From Dromaius novaehollandiae (Eukaryota > Chordata > Aves > Casuariiformes > Dromaiidae): a DNA stretch of 64,000 nt. Positions within the stretch are counted from its first letter, which is position 1; the number at the start of each line of letters is the position of its first letter. The stretch covers positions 68,137,559 through 68,201,558 of the forward strand of contig NC_088101.1 in assembly GCF_036370855.1 (NCBI RefSeq), in the 5' to 3' direction. Below the pieces are notes generated by a model. That model searched no databases. It saw only the letters and a program-made list of their open reading frames with translations, and had not been told where the DNA came from. The position numbers were made by a program, and so were the translations under genes. This document shows positions 27,273-38,779 of this stretch, piece after piece.

Positions 27273-30200
27273 GTAGCACACCTAGAGGGATGAAGCACCT
27301 CCCTCCCCATCCTTCCTCCAGACTAGACTCTAACCCCCTGGCTAAGACACTTCCCTCCAGAACTAGAGTCCTCAGGGGCAAAGCTGGGAATAGACTCAGT
27401 ATTTTCCTGGTGAATGATGATCAGAAAGCTGTTGGGGAATAGGGAAATTGGCACTTACAATGACATTTTAAAAGAAGCAATGGCTGGAACTGCATTTCAT
27501 GAAGGCCTTGATCGTGTGGTATGTTAAGGTGCTCTCAGAAAACTTAGTGGATCAAGAATCTTATTGGGACACAGACAAAGAAATGTCCAGTTTCTGAATT
27601 TCCTTTGAATTTAAGTACATCTGGTCTGGGGGCTTAAGTCCAGGGCAGTTCTGGGCATGGGCGAGAACCACCAGAGTCAGGCCAAGTGGTCTGAGAGGTG
27701 GCCACCTCTCTGCTGGAAACCCCACTCTCTGGGTGATGCCCGAATTCACCAGCTATGCAACCTGCTTCGCTTCAGACATAACCTGTCCGCTCTGAAAGCT
27801 CACAGTGTGGGAAGGGCTTCCGCATCAGGTTTTCTCTCTTTCCCCCCCGCTTCCTACCCTGAGTTAGCTGTTGTTACCAATCCTCCCTCCTGGCTGTGGG
27901 AGGGAAGAGTCTTGTGCCCTCTCTAGCACGGCCTTCAAGGTCCTTCTGATACTTTGCTGAGGTTTCAGTGTTCTGCACCGAGTCCTTGGGCAGAGAGCTA
28001 TTAGCTTACTTTCCTCGCCTGTCTTTTTTACCTTAACGGAAAGGTGCGGCAATAATAATGCCTAACCTGCAGCTTCTCACACGTGTGTACTGCTATGGCT
28101 AAGATCTTGCTGACCCTCTAAAGGCCTCACAATAAATTAATTTGCTGCATTGGTATGATTTATGTGTATTGAAATGTTGACAAGAATCCCAGCAAAGGAA
28201 ATAGAAACCTGATATGAGGAAAAGAGGTGCTGTTTGGGTACACAAATTGGAAACATTGGCTTCCGTGTTACAGACAGAAACCAGATCAAGTTAACAACCT
28301 GATCCAAAGCATAATGGAGTGTTTGCATGAATTTTAATGACCTTAGTAAATCAGTAGCTGTTTTGAAGGGTGAGACAGATGTCCTGAGCTTGAAAATTCA
28401 CTTTTTGTCTCCCACAGGTTTATACTAATCTGTGTCGTGGAGGTGAATGAAGCAACCATCCTTCACTTAACACCACCATAAGGCACAGTATAAGGCATAT
28501 GTAAATTCACTGAAAGGACTGAATGATCTGCAAAGAGGAACTCTGCTGCTGCCTGACTAAGGATGCAAGGGAAGAGAAAAATACAGAAGTGAGCAGAAAG
28601 TCGGACGTAGCCTAAATAAGCATGATGCTGAGAAAAAGCCTACAGAGGCAGTTTCTGAAATAAGCTATCTGGAAGAGACTTGCTAAAAGCAGAGAAACTG
28701 TCTTCGCTTACTCAATCCCTGCAATGCCCAGAGGAACAGGGCTCAGAAATTTTGTAAATAACAGACTGGCATCAATTTCTCCTAAGCAGAGTAACTTGCT
28801 TGTAGTGCCCCTATATTTTTGACCGGAAAAAAATCTTGAATTTGATCTTCTGCAGCTGCTTTAGGATCAGGTTTTTAAAGCTTTTATAACTGCATCTTTT
28901 TTTTCCCCAGGTTTGTTCCATTTAATTAGGCTTGTCTAAGACTTGTACATATTGCCACTCCTCTGCCAAGCAGGAAGAAGTCTGAAGCTTTGCACATTGG
29001 TATCCTGTTGATCAAGAACTCTGTGCTGTAGAATTAAATTAAAAAAAAATTTTTTTTCCTTACACACATGGTATACGTACATACAGACAGAAAACAGATT
29101 CAAGAAAGTATCTTGTCAAACCGTGTGTAACTACTGGCACCACCTGGTTCCTCCATGCAGTCCCTAGTGGTGTCTGAGCCTTCCTTCTGCCATTTGTAAA
29201 TCATTTACATGTACGGACTACTACTTGTTTATTCTCTTATTTAACCTTGGTAGAGATCGAAGGGAATTAGGGTCAAAATAGAGATTTGCACAAGATTATT
29301 TAGTACCATTAAATCTAACCTCTTTTCTACTACAGATAAGAATTTTCTGTCTAAAGCATTTTTGACTCAGTTGTAGGCTATGGCAGCAAAAGAAGAGACT
29401 TTGTTCATGTCTTTCCTCTGTTTCCCAGTTTAGATGCTTTTCTTCGTTCACTGGTATTTGCTTTGTATTAGAAGGTTATGGATCAACTGCAACCTATTGT
29501 CATGTTGTCATGTCCAGCAATAAAAGAGCAATAAAAGATAAGTTCACAGTTCATCTGGGATTTTATCACTTGTTTTCCATGCATTCTTCCACTCCCCTTG
29601 CCCCCCAAAAAGCTGTTGAAGAGCAACTCGTTATTTAAGTCAAGGGATCATAGCAGAAGATACGGCTGACAGTATCTCTCAGCCCTTACTCACATCATTA
29701 GCCAAGCGGGAACGATACTTGGAATTAGCTGAACAGGTGTTTATTTTGTAATCTCCCCTCATAAATTGTTTTACTTAGCTGTGGCATGACTAAATAAAAG
29801 TATTTTTGCTCCAGTCTGTAAGTGTTACTGCACAGGCTTAATGTTACTCATATGACACCTGTGTGAGCCACACACACAAGGAGGGCCAAGAAGATGTAAC
29901 AAAATTGGAGTCTTAAAATGTCACCGTTAGACTTAAGAACCACCTGCATTTTAAAAACAGTTCTCTCTCTCTATCAGTTGGCTAGAGAAGTGGGAGAGGC
30001 GGCTCCGAGGCAGGTGGTGGAAGCAGCAGTGTGTGCCGTGCCCTGGGACCGGCACGCGTCGGGGCTGTGGGCAGCAAACCCCGACACCGGCAGGCAGTGG
30101 GCTTGTGGCCTGACCTGCTTCTCCCTTTGCCTGTGTAGCCGGTTCGACATACTGGGGATGCAAATATTTAGTCCTTTAAAAGATGCCACCCTCCTTTCCC

Positions 30201-31289
30201 TGCTTTCCTTGACCAAAGCAGCAGTGGTTTGGCCAAGTTGCGTGGAGGGTGTTTAGCGGGACACGTCTGGCGAGTGCTCTGGGAGCAGAGCTTGTCTTCA
30301 AGGGTGCTCGAAGGCATCGGCGCTGAACAGAGCACGCTTTTACAGCCCGCACAGCGCCAAGGCTGAGCGCCGACCTTCCTCCGTGTGCATGTAAGGTGGC
30401 TTTCCGATAAACAAGCCTCTGTATTGTGCTTACAGGCTTTAGCTAGTCGTCCCAGAGATCCCAATGACTCAAATGCAGATATAATTCAGTCTGTCAGAGC
30501 AGGCTGGGGATCTGCGGGCAGAGCTCGGCCACAACGGGAAGATCCCATTCAAGCAGAAATGTCATGTTATTTACTTACTGAAACAATGTTCTTATTGCAA
30601 AGACATGTTAGGAGTGAAAATATGACAGCATCTATTTTAAGTTGTCATTGATCTTTAATTTGCTGTGACCTGAAGGTTTTCCATATAGTCAGTGCTTTTT
30701 GGCCAAAATATATGACTGCAGGGAAATAAGTAAATGAATGCAAGAGATGTTCTTTTTTTTCCTATGAAAAGACTGAAATTGCTTTGTGTAAATGCGTGCA
30801 AAATGCTGATATTTTGTTTCTATAAATAACTCGCCTCCTGCGTGCTGTATTTCATTTGTGCTGTTTCCTAGGAGTATTTGGCTTCTTATCACTTTTACAC
30901 AGGGTGCTGAATACAAATGAGCCCCCGTTTATCCAGCAACCAATCTGCAGAGCATTTGTGACTGCCGTGCATTTCCTGAGAGCAACTACTGAATGAAGCA
31001 GATTATACTGTAGCCTTGCAAAACACTGAGGTTTATAGAATATACATTAGGTGGATAAATACACAGAGGAAAATGCACAGGCACTCTCTGTTTCTATATA
31101 TATGCATGTGAGTGTATATGAAAATATCTGGGTGCTGTTAAAAAAAGCTCTGAAAAAAATCATCTTTTTAATTAGAGTTAAAATAGAGGGAAGGCAAGAA
31201 ATTCAAAGTTGCATTTCTTATTCTCAGTGACACCACCTACAACCAGGCTCCTTGTTTTGGAGTGTATAAACAAGGCTTCATTAGAAGAG

Positions 31290-32705
31290 ATTCATAGGAT
31301 CATAGGGTAGTTCAGGTTGGAAGGGTCCTCAGGAGGTCTCCAGTCCAAAGCAGGGCCAGCTGTGAGGTCAGACCTGGCTGCTCAGGGCTTGATCAAGTCC
31401 AATCTTGAAAACCTCCAAGGGTGGAGACTGCCCAGCCTCTCTGGCTCTCAGTGCCTGGCTGTCCTCATGAGGAAAACCATCCAGTCCGAACTTCTCTCGT
31501 TTCAGTTTTCGTTGTCTCTCATCCACCCGCCATGTACCACTGGGAAGAGCCTGGCTCTGTCTTCTTGATAATGTCCCTGTACTGGGGGGCTGCTGTTAGA
31601 TGCTCGAAAGCCATCTCTTCTCCAGGCTGAACAAGCCCGGCTCCCTCAGCCTTTCCTCACAGGGCAAGTGCTCCCACTCCAACCACCTTGGGGGCCGTCC
31701 ACTGAACCCACTCAATTTGATCAGCCTCTTTCTTCCATGGGAAAAACAGAGCAAACACAGAGGACAAGGGGGTAATCAGCCTCCTCGACCTCCTGGCCCT
31801 GCTCCTGTTAGCACAGCCCAGGAGACCCTTGGCCTTCCTTGCTGCCAGGGCACACTGCTGGCTCGTGCCCAGCTTGCTGTCCACCAACACCCCCAGGGCT
31901 TCCTCAGCAGAGCTGCTCCCCAGCCAGCCAGGCCCCCACCTGCGTTGTTGCAGGGGACTCTTCTTCCCAGGCTCAAGACTTGGCTTTTTTTCCTTTCAGG
32001 AGGTTCCTGCCGGCCCATTCCTCCAGCCTGTCTGGGTCCCTCTGGATAGCAGCCCTGCCCTCAGGCATATCGACTGTTCCTCCCAGTTTGGTGTCATCCT
32101 CAAACCTGATGCAAGTGCAGTCCGTTGCCTCCTCTGGGTCACTGACAAAGATGTGAAGCAGGGCAGCTCCCAGGACAGAGGCCTGCAGTACTCCGCTTGT
32201 TGCCGGCCTCCAGGCAGAGGAGGCCCATTAACCACTACTCTGAGCCCAGCCACCCGAGCAGCTTTTTGCTGGCTAGTTGTCCATGCATCCAGACCATAAT
32301 GTCCTGACTTGGACACAAGAATATTGTAGGAGACAGTGTCAAAAGTCTTGCTAAAGTTGGGGTGAGTGTCATCCATTGAAGAAATGTGTTCCAGGAGGAC
32401 TCGCTCCATGGCTTTTCCAGGGACCAAAGTGAGGCTGACTGGCTTGTAGTTCCCCGGATCAGCCTTTTGGCCATTTTTGAAGATGGGTGCAAGATTTGCC
32501 TTGCTCCGTTTGTTGGGGACCTCCCCTGATCTCCACAGCCTTTCGAAGGTGACAGAGGGTGGCCCTCAGAGGCCACCCATCAGCTCTCTCGGCACCCTCG
32601 GAGGCAGCCTGCCCAGTCCCATGGAGACGCACGGGCTCAGTTCTCTCGTGATGCCTGACTTGACCCTCGTCCACGGCTGGTCGCTCTCCTCCTCCGCGAG
32701 CCTCT
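31290..32705 (-). mobile_element. 5'-truncated, decayed CR1 LINE (RT fragment plus 3' UTR)
   Basis: Read on the - strand, the 3' end is at 31290 with the CR1-type octamer tail CTATGATCCTATGAATC, preceded by the usual stretch about failing to reach consensus length. Further upstream come CR1 reverse-transcriptase traces in several frames: AVDEGQVRHH (near 32670), FSKTFDTVSYNIL and HYGLDAW (near 32300-32350), RVVVNG, SVLGAALLHIFVSD, then RFEDDTKLGGTVD where the catalytic motif is normally FADD, and VDSKLGTSQQCA. Frameshifts between these blocks and the altered catalytic motif show it is dead. It lies between SEPSECS and LGI2, antisense to both. The 5' limit is approximate because similarity fades. 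Confidence 0.92.
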
Positions 32706-35700
32706 AAGCATGGGGCTGAGGGCACAGTGGGAGTAGCCCAGCTGGCAAGTGTCAGGGCTAGTTTGACTGGGGTTTGTGGGGGCACATGGAGGAGTGGCCA
32801 CATTGAGGTAACTCTGGGCCCATTTTGATTGTGGGGCGAAAAGACAGGACAGGCTCGTGTTGCCGACAAGTGAACAAGCTAGTAGAGTCAAAAGGAAAAA
32901 TTCAAATTTTGACAAGAATATTTTGGATGAAAAAATAGGGCAGCTTTCTAAACAACAGGAGGAAACTTTCATGAGTTGGGCAATTAGCTGTGGACAACAG
33001 AGGAAAAAAAATGCACTTGGAGTTACACACCTGAGTCAGTTTTAGCTTTTGCTCACCCAAGGCCCAAGCCTAACCAAGGACTTTGCATTGCCCTCAGAGA
33101 GGGATGGCAATGTAATCACTGAGGTCTTTGGTGTTTTTGATAAATGTGACGCTTTAGTTGCCTAAGTATATATATGGATATGCGTGATCTTGTTATATTA
33201 TAGCCTTTGTACTGAGTCAAATCAATTTAAATGAATCTAGTTCAGTTGGTTAACATACATAATATAGATGGACTTAACAACTTTAGGCACTGCTTAAATT
33301 AAACTCTAGTCTGTGTTATAGTTAATTACACTTTCGTCTGTGTTTTAGCTTGCCAAGTTAAGCAAAGTGATGTTGTGATTATTGTTAGCTAATGGTCTCC
33401 ATATCAGGATTTCTACCTATTTAATACTTACAGTTTCAAACCTCTCTTGTAAACTTGTTTTTTCTGTATTGTCTTAATATTGTGAGAATATTTTACAACT
33501 TACAAGCTAAGTGACACCCCCCCCCCAGTAGGCTGCATGACAAACATATCTATCTCTGTCCTCATCTCAAATGTGCAAAAGCCAAAGCAATTTGAACAGT
33601 TTGGGATTATTTTCAAGGAAACTGAGAATGCAGAGAATTCGCCCTCTTCTAAAACGTACTGACTATTTTTTCCTGTAAGGGCGATGTTCCTGGCAGTCCT
33701 GGTTTGAATGGCAAAGCTTGGAGTAGTTCAGTGCAGGTGAAATCAATAGGTGGAGTTGGGTGAAACGGTCAAGAGAACTGCAGTTAATCACATGGCATTA
33801 AAATTTATTACGTGATTGTACAATTTGTCAGTAAGCAGGTATATACAAGGCAAAATTTAGCCTTCTTTATCTTAATAGTCCCCTGCCCTGATTCCCATGA
33901 AGCCTGCTTTCTTTCTCCCACAGCCTCCCTGTCTCTGCCTCTGGTTTTCATGTGGGTTATCTGAAATTACAAGTTATCTAAGGCTTTATTTTCAAGGGCC
34001 TATACTTTTGACACAGTGCAGGTTATCTGAGCTTTGGCCACACATGAAAAAATACAGTAATTTTTTTTCACTGATTTCAAAGGACTTAATCTCTCTACAA
34101 GTGCTTCACTTTTTCTGTAACCAATGCTATAGATATTCTCTCCTTATGAATATAAGGGATTAATTTTACTTTCATTTGCAAGTATAATTTAGAAATATTT
34201 CATCAACTTTAAGGTAGATAGAGAAAAATAAAAATTCCTCATTCATTTGGGGGGTGGGCAGTGGGTGGTCAAATGGTATACCAAATTTCACACAGCACGT
34301 GAAATACAGTCATCCTGCCAGTATGGAAATCTCTTTTTCTTCTAGAAGTGTTACGCTTTTTATTAGATTTTTTTTGCCTGGTTTCCCGAAGAAATGAGGC
34401 TTTTGCTACTGTGCAGTCTGTTTGCATTTGGGTCTATTTGCCAAAACCCTGTGCTAACTTTTGAACCCTTTGGTTTCGACCAGTTTTGACACAGGGACAG
34501 AAAAGGTGGAAGCAGGCTGACGATGTGTGTAAGTGGCTGTTCTTCCTCCGGCAGTGCGTAGCGTGGCCCGGCAGCTCCGCCACTGCGGCACACTGTGTCC
34601 GGCGCGAGCGGTGGGGGCTGCCGAGCAGGCTGTGAGCGCAGAAGGCTCGCGCTCTTAGCCAGCTTGCCCACGGTAGGATTTTGCGAGCTGTTATTTTGTT
34701 TGATTTCTGAGAAAAAAATTAAAAATAGCCCACAAATGCATATCACATAGTGCTGCATTTCAGCAAAGAAAATTGCTTTTGTTCTTCGTTAAAAGAAAAC
34801 TGCAGTAACATACCAGGTGCATGATCTGGAATAGAAATGTTCAGAAGTCAAAAGCAAAGGACATTTAATCCTGACCAAGCAGATTAAACATTTGGTACAA
34901 AAGCTGGAGAATATTCAAGATAGTAATAACGCACTCTGCACGTTGCTGTACAGCTCCTCTAGCAGTTGGAGTCCAAAAGGGTCATATCAACCACGAGTGA
35001 AGGAAGGAAAACACTCAGCAAGATGAATATTGCTCAGAGCATTGGTTTTCCCCTACCTTCTTCCACAGCAGGGTCACAAACAATTAAGAGTCCTCATTGT
35101 GGGAACGCTTTTATCAACATACTTTCCTCTCACCCACATTTTTTCAGATTTCTTAATTTTGACAGGTGACCGCTTGTGATCCAACAAAACTCACTTTATT
35201 TGCAAAATAACCGAGAAATTTTCTCACAAAAAAGGTTGAGGTGTTCTTCCCTCCTATATTTTACATCTTGTATGGGATGAGCCGATCAGCAGCTTTCTGT
35301 CCACTGTCAAGCTACTGGAAAAATACTGTGAAATCATTCATATTAATATTACCCTAAACAAAGCAGAGGTTTTATGAAAAGGAGGTTGACAGCAGAAATT
35401 AGATTGTGCTAGAAACACCTTCCTCGTCCTGAAAAAACAGAGTTCACAACTTTTGCATCAAGATACCAATTTTAATATTTATGTGCTCCTGAATGTTTGT
35501 GCGATTCCATTTCTCCCCACAGGTCAAGACAAATATCAGAGATTTTGGAAAAGAGAAAGAGTCATCCTGTTAGCAGGAACGGTGATGATAACCTAATACA
35601 TCAAAATGACAAGATGTCTGAGCCCCAATCAACCAGGAATCAGAACATTTTCCATTTAACGTCCACTTGGAGGATCATGTGTACAGTTGTATTTGTCTGC

Positions 35701-37372
35701 ACTTGGACACTTGATTATGGTGACTAGAAACATGGTATATCCTTTCCACCTCAGGTATCTGTTCAGATTTTTGTATCGCGCTCATTGTCATGCTATCTGA
35801 GTGCTTCTTTGATTGTGTCACCCATTTTAAATGCACATGTCTATGGGTATTTGATAGCACGATCATTCATATGCACTTGACTGCATTTATTTGTGTCATG
35901 ACTTAAATGGATGCACCTGCAAGTCTATGTAAAAAATCACCTATGAACTGAAATTTGAAGGAAAGCGACGGAATGCACATTATAGTGTTATTTCTAGCTC
36001 TTTAGAGTGCTATTCAATGCCTTTTTCCTTTCCAAAGAAGAGAGAGAAATTCATTTTTATGCAAGGCTACTGTATGAATGCAACAGGCATAACTTTTTAA
36101 AACGAGTAGCTTTCGAATGTTCCATTAAGCAATTTTATATATATATATATATGTGCATGTGTATATGCATATTTGTATTTCTAAACCTACACACACCTGC
36201 TTTCTGTGCTTTCAGCTTTCAGAAGCAATTATTCATTTTTAATTCCAGCAAGCCAGGGCTGTCTGCTGTGTCCTGCTGGCACTCCAGGCTTCCTCCTCAG
36301 CCCCAGGACCCCCCAGGCCGCGTACAGGCTCCCTGCCACACAGCGCCTGCCTCTCCTTCCACATCACCTTCCTCCCGTTCCCAGGCAGAGGCTCCTGCTG
36401 TGCCTGTGCCTCCGTGGAGAGGGTGGCCCGCACCCCCTCGCTCAGTGGTGCAGAAATGGTACTGGTGAAGCTGCGTGAAACTCCTCCGGGGCAAAAAACG
36501 ACTGAAAACCCTTCTTCCTCTTGCCCATGGAAGGGGAGAGGATCACCAGATAAATTGTAGTTAAAGCAGAAAACACCTTGTCTGCAAAATTAGCTGTGGT
36601 CAGTGACACCAGACAAACAGCGTTCCCTTCTGAAAAGCATCCTGGGATTTTTAAAGGTCTGCACGAAACAGCTCAGCGTGAGTAAAAGTCGCAGAATTGA
36701 GCTTTTGGATCATAAAGTCTTTGGCAGGGAAAAGGTGCACATCTTTTACAGAAGGTGCTTTACATACCAATATGGAATAGGCAGACATTTAAAACTTTGT
36801 CGCACCACCAAATCCTGGACGCCATGTCTAGTGCCACCGGGATGCTTGCACAGGGTGAACCTGACAAGTAGCTGTCTAAACTGGCCACCTTGGGTGGCTG
36901 CAGCAGCTTTGTTTCATGGAGACATTTCTTCTGGTTCATGGAAGCATCACAACTTTGCTGTTATTCAGGGAAACCCCCTGACAAATACTCAGATCCTAAA
37001 CTAAAGTATAAATGTGTATCAAACTAGTCTTCTGCACCCAAATGATTTTTTGATTCTGTAAAAAGTTCAAGAAAACAAACAACTTCTAGGTCAGCAATAA
37101 ATGAATTCTTCACACTTTTTTTTTTCTTTCTCAGTTCTGGTGAACAGAAGCCTATGTTTACACAAGTCTCACCATCATGAGGAAAAACCACCTCTTCCCA
37201 AGTTGGAGAATAACTAGATTAAAAAAACTGCAAGATTCCAGTTCAGATAAGGATCCAGTCTTAATTCTGCAATTAAGAGCTTGGTTAAGTTTCAAGTCTA
37301 TAATTTCGTTCTTTCCTCCTGACAAAAAAGTGCTGTCAGAGAATGAGACACCCCCACAATGAGTGTTGGGAC
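32706..37372. other. SEPSECS-LGI2 intergenic region, second part
   Basis: About 4.7 kb upstream of the LGI2 minisatellite with no recognised gene. It contains a C10 run (33517-33526), a CpG-rich patch (about 34530-34670) and a TA microsatellite (36136-36152). Distal LGI2 regulatory elements could lie here but cannot be identified by eye. Confidence 0.6.
36136..36152. repeat. (TA)n microsatellite
   Basis: About eight TA units followed by a mixed TG/TA tail. Intergenic. Confidence 0.85.
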
Positions 37373-38270
37373 ACGTGGGGTTGGATGGGGTGCATGGGGA
37401 GGATGGGCTGGGATGCTTTGAGATGCATCGGGATGGGGTGTCTGGGGTGGGATGGGACACTTGGGGTGGGATGGGATGGACTGAGATGGGCTGGGATGGG
37501 GTGCATGAGGTAAGATGGGCTGGACTGTGTTGGGATGGGGTGCGTGGGGTGGGATGAGGCACGGGGGCTGGGATGGGCTGAGACGGGGTGTGTTGGGTGG
37601 AATGGGTTGGGATTGGATGAGGCAGGATGAGGTGCATGGGTTGGGATGGAGCACATTGGGCAGGATGGGCTGGGATGGGATGAGGCGGGATGGGGTGCTT
37701 GGGAGGGAATGGAGTGCATTGGGTGGGATAGGGTGCGTGGGGCAGGATGAGCTGGGATGGGACAAGGCAAGAGGGGGTGCATGGGTTGGGATATGGTCTA
37801 TGGGGTGGGATGGGCTAGAATGGATTGGGATGGAGTATGAGGGGATCGGGCATGTGGGGTTGGATGTGCTGGGATGAGGCATGATGGGGTGCTTGGATTG
37901 GGATGGGGTGCACGAGGCGGGATGGGCTAGGATGGTTTCGGATGTGGTGTGTGGGGTGGGCTGGGCTGGGCTGGGTTGGCATGGGGAGCATGGGGCAGGA
38001 TGGGGTGGGGCAGGGTGGGGTGCGTGGGGCAGGATGGGCCGTGATGAGGTGTGTGGGGCAGGATGGGATGGGGCAGGCAGGGTGGGCTGAGGCCTGTGGG
38101 GCAGGATGGGGCAGGCAGGACGGGGTGCATGGGCCGGGCTGGGCCGCGACGAGGCCCCTGGGGCAGGCCGGGGCGTGTGGGGCAGGCCGGGCCGGGCTGA
38201 GGCCCGTGGGGCAGGATGGGAGGGGGCAGGATGAGGCCCGTGGGGCAGGATGGGGGGCGCGGGCCGGGCC
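37373..38270 (+). repeat. G-rich degenerate minisatellite upstream of LGI2
   Basis: Roughly 900 bases are built from variants of GGGATGGG, GGGGTGCATGGGG and GGGCTGGGATG, in higher-order blocks of about 20-45 bases with no fixed period. The + strand is strongly G-rich and T/G/A-only over long stretches, with C becoming common only toward the 3' end, where it merges with the CpG island. The complement has very few stop codons, which creates long Pro/His/Ser-rich open frames that are artefacts of the repeat. Multiple runs of three or more G make G-quadruplex formation likely. Confidence 0.9.
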
Positions 38271-38561
38271 GGGGGGTTGCAGGCGGCCCGGTGCCGCCGG
38301 CGAGGGCCGGGAGCCGCAGCCGCCCCTCGGCGCTGCCGCAGTGCGCCGGGCGCGGGCAGGGGCGCGGAAGCGGGGACCCGCCGCGGGGACCTGCGGCCGG
38401 GCCGCGACCCCCGCCGGCCGCGGCGCCGCTCCCCCCGCGGGCGCGGAGGCCGCGCGGCAGCCGGCGCCGAGCGCCGCCCCGCCGCGGGCGCGGGCAGTGC
38501 TCCCGCCCCCGGCCGCGCCGGGCGGAGCCCCGCGGGCGGCGGCCCCGCACAGTCGGCGCGG

Positions 38562-38779
38562 ATGGCAGCGGCCGGGAGCGCGCCGCCCGCGGGCCGCATG
38601 GCGGCGGCGGGGCCGCTGCGGCTGCTGGCGCTGGCGGCCGCCGCCGCGCTGCTGCCGCCCGCCGCCGCGCGGAGGCCGCCGCCGCGCTGCGCGCCGCCCT
38701 GCAGCTGCTGGCGGGAGTCGGCGCTGTGCGTGGGGGCGGCGGGGCCGCCGCGCAGCCTGCCCGCCGACCTCGGCTCCCT
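38562..38779 (+). CDS. LGI2: LGI2 exon 1: signal peptide and LRRNT
   Basis: 218 bp coding if the first ATG is used. Two in-frame ATGs (38562 and 38598) both have C at -3 and G at +4, so context does not decide between them. From Met13 the protein starts MAAAGPLRLLALAAAAALLP, a compact signal peptide closer in length to the human N terminus. The LRRNT cysteines are in RCAPPCSCWRESALC. GC-driven Ala, Pro and Arg codons dominate. It ends in the middle of a Leu codon with donor GTGAGT. Confidence 0.9.

Larger units (their letters stand above)
14286..31289. other. SEPSECS-LGI2 intergenic region, first part
   Basis: About 17 kb with no protein gene I can recognise. Open frames are all under about 140 codons, lack conserved motifs and overlap on both strands. 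Visible items are an AAAC microsatellite (23314-23337), an A19 run (26906-26924), a C21 run (27252-27272), CpG-rich patches near 22010-22080, 30000-30090 and 30240-30380, and one pair of well-formed splice sites (19450/19655). Tissue-specific noncoding transcripts or enhancers could be present but cannot be called from sequence alone. Confidence 0.6.

Noticed and set aside
31600..32299. + strand open frames of about 150 codons
   Set aside because: Antisense to the CR1 element; the - strand CR1 reading explains the sequence.
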